Of a DNA stretch of 47,790 bases, positions 42,926 through 47,790 are shown piece by piece. The translations under genes were made by a program, and so were the position numbers. The notes under the pieces are model-generated. The model did not search any database. It was not told the origin of the DNA and worked only from the letters and a program-made list of their open reading frames with translations. The DNA is taken from the NCBI RefSeq assembly GCF_023227905.1, contig NZ_JALOCF010000036.1, positions 1-47,790 of the forward strand, in the 5' to 3' direction. Numbering within the stretch: the stretch's first letter is position 1; each line of letters opens with the position of its first letter. This DNA comes from Methylobacter sp. GTDB taxonomy: Bacteria; Pseudomonadota; Gammaproteobacteria; Methylococcales; Methylomonadaceae.

Positions 42926-43735
42926 TTAAGCGGCTTCCATCTTGCGCTTTCCATCCCAAAAAGATGATTTTTTTATTGCCTCGACTGTTTTTTCAAAACC
43001 CTGTTCCGCTCCGGATTTTAAATGGCCAATCAAATGCTTCAGCAATGCCTCCGCATTGGCGCCCAGCTCTTTTCCAATAACAGGTAATGCTTCCACCTTT
43101 TGCATCACCGGCGCTACTAACCACACTTGAAAAATGACCTGACTTTGCATCGGTAGCGCCTGTGCAACGATAGCAACTTTGTCATACCATAGTTTGCATG
43201 GATAGATGATTTTTTGCTCGATCTGGGATTGACTGTTTTTTAGATGGTGGTCGGTCAACTCAACAACTTCACTGATCATTAATCTGGCCGGCTCAACAAC
43301 CCATTTTTCAAAATACATTATCGCCTGATCAGGACATTGATGAACTATATTGGAAGTGGTATGAATGTTTTCGTGAATCAGCAATTTTTTCTTGCTGATG
43401 AAATCCTTGGCTTCATAAACAATGCCCCGAATGACTTCAATCTGCTGCTGAATTTGCGCTAAAGCCGGGTTGATTATTTTTTCATCAATTCCATTTTTGG
43501 TTTGCTCCCTGCATTGGTGAATTGTAAATATGGTTTTTTTCAACAACGATTGTTGAGCGTATACCAATTTTAATTCCAGTTCATGAATCTTTAAATCGCG
43601 CTCAGTTAAAGATTTTTTCAGCGAAACGATAGTCTTCTTATTTTTTTTCAGCTGCTCGGAAAGCTTGACCACCTCCGCTTCCAGTTGAGTTAGCTTCGCC
43701 AACTTGCCTGTTTTGGTGCCGTTATCAGATGCCAT
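42926..43735 (-). CDS. Coiled-coil protein of unknown function
   Basis: From ATG 43735, which has a GAGGTGG ribosome binding site, the product is 269 aa; an earlier ATG at 43807 would add 24 residues with no support. Residues 10-70 are a Lys/Glu/Leu heptad-like coiled coil (LTQLEAEVVKLSEQLKKNKK). The rest is a long run of amphipathic helices with regularly spaced aromatic residues and repeated 'E/Q..I..P' starts (IINPALAQIQQQIE, VVEPARLMISEVVE, IIYPCKLWYDKVA, LVAPVMQKVEALP). These look like four degenerate repeats, each beginning with a hydrophobic-x-P step. No signal peptide. A lipid- or granule-surface protein is possible, but I recognise no family. Confidence 0.72.
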   Translation of the reverse strand: MASDNGTKTGKLAKLTQLEAEVVKLSEQLKKNKKTIVSLKKSLTERDLKIHELELKLVYAQQSLLKKTIFTIHQCREQTKNGIDEKIINPALAQIQQQIEVIRGIVYEAKDFISKKKLLIHENIHTTSNIVHQCPDQAIMYFEKWVVEPARLMISEVVELTDHHLKNSQSQIEQKIIYPCKLWYDKVAIVAQALPMQSQVIFQVWLVAPVMQKVEALPVIGKELGANAEALLKHLIGHLKSGAEQGFEKTVEAIKKSSFWDGKRKMEAA

Positions 43736-43923
43736 TATCCACCTCGCTACGTAATTGTTTATATTTATTATTGTTTTTGCCAACAAAGGCAAACTCATAC
43801 ATAACAAACAACCCGCTTAAAGTCAATAAAACAAAACGCTTTCAGCGATTATTTACTCCCGCCGATACCCGATTACAATTTGTAGCTCCTGGATAACTAA
43901 AAACATACCGTTAGCCTTGCAAG

Positions 43924-44127
43924 CTATTGAGTTCCCTCCTCTATTTTTTGGCGCTGTTGATCCGCGGCGCCCTGAATCTGTTGCTCAACCTGTTTGGCCT
44001 GCTGCAAAGTTTCCAGTTGCGTTTTTAATGGACCGGGATCTACAGCTTCAACCTGTTTATCGTCTTTATTGCAGCCGACGATTGCAACCAGCGCCAAAAT
44101 TGCCGCCACTCTAATTAATAGTTTCAT
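43924..44127 (-). CDS. Small lipoprotein
   Basis: Sixty-seven residues with a lipoprotein signal peptide and lipobox ending AIVGC-NKDD (Cys19). Asp at position +3/+4 rather than +2 predicts outer-membrane sorting. The mature part is a Gln/Glu/Lys-rich helix (about 48 residues) without cysteines. Lies 25 bp downstream of the DUF502 gene on the same strand and may be co-expressed. Function unknown. Confidence 0.7.
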   Translation of the reverse strand: MKLLIRVAAILALVAIVGCNKDDKQVEAVDPGPLKTQLETLQQAKQVEQQIQGAADQQRQKIEEGTQ

Positions 44128-44152
44128 CTTGTTTCCTTGCTGTGGTTCAGAT

Positions 44153-44743
44153 TTAGGGCAGCTGACTCATTTCCGAAGCCTTGCCGTAATCAACGCCGAC
44201 ACTGATGATAAAACTGCTGGCCTCTTCGATATTCATGGCGGATTTAATTACCTTCGATTTCTCGACAATCACCGTAAAGCCGGATGTCGGGTTAGGTGAT
44301 GTCGGAACAAACAGCACATATTTATCATCGTACCGGTTAGTAACATAAGCAGTCATCCACACGCCGTCTTTGGGATACTCGACATAGACCACTTCCTTTG
44401 CAATAGTCCGGTCATGGGATGTAAACATATTGATGACTTTTTTAAGCACACGGTAAAGCGTGTTCATCAATGGGATTCGATCAATAATATGGTCAAAGGC
44501 TCCAATCACCCAGGAACGGCCTTCCCGGACTAATTTTCGGCCAATGTATACCAGAATAAAAAAACTGATCGCGAAAACCAGGATCGTATAAAGATAATTA
44601 TCCGCATAGCCGTAAACCATTTGGAACAAATCGGAAACCCGGTCTTTTACGAAGATCATAATTTGCAAAACGATGACAATCGGAATAACCGCAAGCACTC
44701 CGATCAGGAAATAATTCAACAGTTTTTTAACCAAGTCTTTCAT
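44153..44743 (-). CDS. DUF502 family membrane protein
   Basis: Protein of 196 aa from ATG 44743, which has a GGAGAGAG ribosome binding site; the ATG at 44755 is an alternative. Two N-terminal transmembrane helices (FLIGVLAVIPIVIVLQIMIF and LYTILVFAISFFILVYI) precede a conserved soluble domain with IPLMNTLYRVLKKVINMF, VVYVEYPKDGVWMTAYVT and FVPTSPNPTSGFTVIV, all diagnostic for DUF502. The function of the family is not established. It lies 15 bp after the TSUP transporter gene, so co-transcription is likely. Confidence 0.88.
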   Translation of the reverse strand: MKDLVKKLLNYFLIGVLAVIPIVIVLQIMIFVKDRVSDLFQMVYGYADNYLYTILVFAISFFILVYIGRKLVREGRSWVIGAFDHIIDRIPLMNTLYRVLKKVINMFTSHDRTIAKEVVYVEYPKDGVWMTAYVTNRYDDKYVLFVPTSPNPTSGFTVIVEKSKVIKSAMNIEEASSFIISVGVDYGKASEMSQLP

Positions 44744-44758
44744 TTCTCTCTCCAAATT

Positions 44759-45481
44759 TTATAAGGACTTCATTATTAACAAGATACCTGATGCAAACAA
44801 AAACGCCGCAAATATCTTGTTGTATTTTTCATTATCGATCCCGTTGTAAAGCATTTCTTCAGTCAATAAAAACATCACGACAGCGACCTGAATAAAGCTT
44901 ATCTTGTCCGTAAATGACACCGTAAAATCATTACCGATAAACCATAACGTCGCTAATTGACACAAGGCCAGCGTCGCATAGCTTGCCGCAGCCGTCACGC
45001 GCGTTTTGTTTTTCGGGTACTTCTTGCTGTAAATGATCGCGGTTAACATAGAACCGCCTAAGTTGCTCATGCCATGAACCAGTCCCATCCCCATCAGATA
45101 AATTCTTTCATACTTGACGATGGACTGTAACGTTCTATCAATAACTGATGAAAAATTTTTTAACGCCACAAAAATCAGCAGTGTACCAACCACCAGACTG
45201 ATATTGATCTCGACCGTAGTAACCACCAGTAAAAACATCACCACTAAAGGAATACTGTAAACCAGTACATTTTTATAAAACCGGGTATCAACATCTTCGT
45301 AGTGCCTCAGAACTTGCAAAGCGCTTATGGCAATAGAAACAGGCAGCAACACGCCCAGTGCATCGACAAAGCCATAGCCGAGTAAAAGCAACAGGGGAGT
45401 ACCAAATAATAATACGCCTACCCCAAAAACAGACTGAACTACAGATGTTGCAACAACCGTAAGTAAAATATCGGTCGGCAT
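44759..45481 (-). CDS. TSUP (TauE/SafE) family anion transporter
   Basis: Polytopic membrane protein of 240 aa with about seven to eight hydrophobic segments. The family motifs are the N-terminal SVVQSVFGVGVLLFGTPLLL and the repeated HGMSNLGGSMLTAII near residue 135. TSUP members export sulfite, sulfoacetate or related sulfur or carboxylate anions; the substrate here cannot be predicted. First gene of the minus-strand group TSUP-DUF502-lipoprotein. Confidence 0.85.
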   Translation of the reverse strand: MPTDILLTVVATSVVQSVFGVGVLLFGTPLLLLLGYGFVDALGVLLPVSIAISALQVLRHYEDVDTRFYKNVLVYSIPLVVMFLLVVTTVEINISLVVGTLLIFVALKNFSSVIDRTLQSIVKYERIYLMGMGLVHGMSNLGGSMLTAIIYSKKYPKNKTRVTAAASYATLALCQLATLWFIGNDFTVSFTDKISFIQVAVVMFLLTEEMLYNGIDNEKYNKIFAAFLFASGILLIMKSL

Positions 45482-45620
45482 GGCGTTCCTCTTTAATGGA
45501 TGTTATATCAATACGCCATTATACCCGAGGCTGAAACTAAGCAAATTTATGATTCTGGTCCTCCCCAGGAAATAATATTCATCGATCATAATGCTGTCAT
45601 AACCAACAAGAGAACCTCAG

Positions 45621-45662
45621 CCAACGCAAGGATAAAGTTATACCTTATCGCGTTAGCGTTGG
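45621..45662 (-). terminator. Inverted repeat just after sbcC, possible terminator
   Basis: CCAACGC ... GCGTTGG outer arms with an inner GATAA / TTATC pairing, directly downstream of the sbcC stop. There is no U-run in the sbcC direction, so it may instead be a repeat element or 3'-end stabiliser. Confidence 0.45.
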
Positions 45663-45663
45663 T

Positions 45664-47790
45664 TTAATACCCGCCAACAATCTCAACACGGCTCCGTCCT
45701 CCGCCTTGCTTTTCAACCACCACCTTGGCGCCGATACGCTCTACCAAAATAGGCACATGCGAGATAACACCGACTTTCCTGCCCAAGGCTTGCAGGGTAT
45801 CAAGGCTGGCAATGGCGATGTCCAGCGTTTCAGGGTCCAGGCTGCCGAAACCTTCATCGATAAACAGCGATTCAACCTGGGTTTTGTTGGATGACAACGA
45901 TGCCAAGCCCAAGGCCAGCGCCAGCGACACCAAAAAGCTTTCGCCGCCGGACAGGCTGTGAATGCTCCGTACATCGTCCGCCATGTCGCGGTCGATGATT
46001 TGCAGTTCCAGGTCGCTGCCCGGCACGCGTTGCAGCGCGTAGCGCTTGGCGAAGTCTTCAAGATGTCGGTTGCTGTGCGCCAGCAACGCTTCCAGGGTCA
46101 GGCTTTGGGCAAAGGTACGGAACTTGGCGCCGTTTTTTGAGCCGATCAATTCATTCACGCTCTCCCATTGCTCCCAGCGCTCCCGTTGGCTGTCCAGCTC
46201 CGTTTTCAAAAGACGCCCGGTTTCTATTTTTTTATCGTCTTCCCGCAGCAGTATGACCTGCTCTTCTTTTTGGCTATGCGCAATCTGTCTTTGCTGCTGC
46301 AACTCGACCGACAGTTTATTAGCATCTTCCTCAAGCAACTCGACCGCATGGCTTTGGTCGCAGGAATTCCCTACGTCTTGCGACACTTCTGCCCTCCATG
46401 GCGGTTGATGTTTAAAGCAATCGTCGGCCTTAACTTTCAACAACGCCAAAGACTCTTGCAGACTTCGCTCCAGAGCCGCCATTTGGGCTTTGCGCTCCGT
46501 CAGCCAACCGTCATCTTTTTCCAATAAGCCGCTTAACTGCTCCACATCGATGGCCTGCTTTTCCAGCGACTGGTTCAGCGCACTTAGGGATTTTTCCAAG
46601 TTGCCGTAACGCCTGCCGGCCTCGGTTTGCCAATGCCGCTGATTTTGTTTATGGGTTGCCAGCTCCGTTTCGGCCTGATTGACTGCATGACCGGCCTGCT
46701 GCTGGGCAGCTCTTGCAACCTGTACGTCCTGGTTGACGGTTTGCTCGAAGCTGTCGGCGGTAACGCTTGGCAACACCGTCTCGCGCTCGACTGACAATTT
46801 TTGCTGTTCTGTCGTTTGGGCGATTAACTCGGCCTGTTTAATTCGATGTTGTTGCAGGCATTGCTTTAGCGCCTGCTCGGCAAGCTTTTCGTCGTGGTTG
46901 ATTTTTTCCAGGGCTTTGGCGGCGGCTTCAATCTGCTGCCCGGCGAGTTGGAATTGCTGCGCTTTTGCCGCGTAACCCTGCCTGAATCCTGTGGCGGAAT
47001 CCTGCAAATCAGCTTGCCAGTTGTCGACCTGACGAAACGGGGCCGCCAGTAACTCGACAATCGCTTGCAGTTGCTTGTCCAGTTCCTGAACACTGGCAGC
47101 GACATGTTCCAGATCGATTTTATTTTTGGCATGTTGCTTATCCAGCTCGGCGTATTCGACAGACAGCTTTTCCTTATTCCGGCGATCTGCATCGAATAAA
47201 TCCTGTGCCGCTTTTAGCTGTTTTTGCAAGTCAAGTGCTGCCTTTTCCTGCTGCCTGATTTGTTCCAGCGCGGAATTGACCTGCTCTTCATGACCTTTTA
47301 GTGCAGGCAACAGCTGAATATCCGTAACCGAAAAATCAGGCGACTGCCAAAGAGGGTGGACGAGACTGCTCCCGACCGATGCGACCTTATCTTGCATAGC
47401 CAGAGCCGCCCAATCGCTGCTGCAAATATCGAGCTTTGTCTGCGCCTCGGCCAGCCTGCCTTCCAGTGTCGTTTTTTGCTGTTGTCCTTGACTGATGCCT
47501 TTGGTCAATTCGGCGCTGGCTTTAATCAGCGCTTCATGCCGGCTTTCCAGCTCAACGACCCGTGCTGACTGTGCTAAGGCATGTTCATTGCCTAGGCTCG
47601 CCTGATCGTTCCACGGATGCTCAAGCGCTCCGCAGACCGGGCAAGGTTGGCCTTGCTGCAACAATGCGCGGAACTGCTCGGCGTTTTTATGCGTCGTCGC
47701 CTGTATCAGCTCCAAAGCTTTTTTTGCCTCGCTCAAAGCGATGCCATTAGCCGCCTGTTGCTGGTTTAAGGTTTGCAGTTGCAGCGTGCC
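45664..47790 (-). CDS. sbcC: Exonuclease subunit SbcC, C-terminal part (5' end outside window)
   Basis: ATPase subunit of the SbcCD nuclease that cleaves DNA hairpins and protein-blocked ends. The frame is open to the window edge (reading GTLQLQTLNQQQAANGIALS before the internal TTG at 47736), so the N-terminal ATPase half is missing. Visible parts: the zinc hook CPVCGALEHPW, a long Gln/Glu-rich coiled coil, and the C-terminal ABC-type head with signature LSGGESFLVSLALALGLASL, Walker B SLFIDEGFGSLDPETL and H-loop VGVISHV. Its partner sbcD would be expected upstream, outside the window. Confidence 0.95.
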   Translation of the reverse strand, partial: GTLQLQTLNQQQAANGIALSEAKKALELIQATTHKNAEQFRALLQQGQPCPVCGALEHPWNDQASLGNEHALAQSARVVELESRHEALIKASAELTKGISQGQQQKTTLEGRLAEAQTKLDICSSDWAALAMQDKVASVGSSLVHPLWQSPDFSVTDIQLLPALKGHEEQVNSALEQIRQQEKAALDLQKQLKAAQDLFDADRRNKEKLSVEYAELDKQHAKNKIDLEHVAASVQELDKQLQAIVELLAAPFRQVDNWQADLQDSATGFRQGYAAKAQQFQLAGQQIEAAAKALEKINHDEKLAEQALKQCLQQHRIKQAELIAQTTEQQKLSVERETVLPSVTADSFEQTVNQDVQVARAAQQQAGHAVNQAETELATHKQNQRHWQTEAGRRYGNLEKSLSALNQSLEKQAIDVEQLSGLLEKDDGWLTERKAQMAALERSLQESLALLKVKADDCFKHQPPWRAEVSQDVGNSCDQSHAVELLEEDANKLSVELQQQRQIAHSQKEEQVILLREDDKKIETGRLLKTELDSQRERWEQWESVNELIGSKNGAKFRTFAQSLTLEALLAHSNRHLEDFAKRYALQRVPGSDLELQIIDRDMADDVRSIHSLSGGESFLVSLALALGLASLSSNKTQVESLFIDEGFGSLDPETLDIAIASLDTLQALGRKVGVISHVPILVERIGAKVVVEKQGGGRSRVEIVGGY

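Overview
The window is chromosomal DNA of a gammaproteobacterium with roughly 50% GC. Gene order supports this: dsbD-tlpA ... aroQ-accB-accC-prmA ... dusB-fis-purH-purD follows the order I recall from Pseudomonas, and ubiG-mupP-yciK is another gammaproteobacterial block. A PEP-CTERM/exosortase-associated acyltransferase, Na+-pumping oxaloacetate decarboxylase genes, a class II aldolase and many short intergenic palindromic repeats would fit an environmental, possibly methylotrophic (Methylococcales-like) lineage. That last placement is inference: no diagnostic C1 gene lies in the window.

Layout. 1-209: start of an ISAs1-like transposase on the minus strand, cut by the window edge. 210-6140: a SWIM/SNF2 helicase and RecQ, separated by 537 bp holding a decayed coding remnant. 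6242-8505: two glycosyltransferase-like proteins of the kind labelled 'arsenosugar biosynthesis' flanking a fatty acid hydroxylase. 8524-12827 (minus): an rRNA-type methyltransferase, a PilZ protein, sufT, yciK, mupP/gph and ubiG. 13041-16463 (minus): fbaA and uvrD. 16601-20890: a DUF2892 protein, fxsA, cutA, a DsbD with a duplicated periplasmic domain, a TlpA-like thioredoxin and a small secreted protein. 21138-30948: the housekeeping block aroQ-accB-accC-prmA-rlmI-(two metal-site-like small proteins)-dusB-fis-purH-purD. 31004-31753: an AT-rich acyltransferase gene. 31809-36860 (minus): yfiR, a CHASE8-PAS-GGDEF-EAL membrane protein and a TonB-dependent receptor, overlapping head to tail. 37053-39342 (minus): msrB, an M18 aminopeptidase and alkB, again overlapping. 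39511-42818: oadG-oadA-oadB. 42926-45481 (minus): a coiled-coil protein, a small lipoprotein, a DUF502 protein and a TSUP transporter. 45664-47790: the C-terminal part of SbcC, cut by the window edge.

The most promising unit for a new system is the yfiR / c-di-GMP enzyme / TonB receptor operon. It looks like a YfiBNR-type signalling module in which the outer-membrane partner is a ligand-gated receptor. Other points worth attention are the tandem nDsbD domains, a (CCCTTAG)5 tract with G-quadruplex potential directly before purD, and two families of imperfect palindromic repeats (five copies) that all lie just upstream of start codons. No tRNA, rRNA, CRISPR array, riboswitch or prophage was seen.
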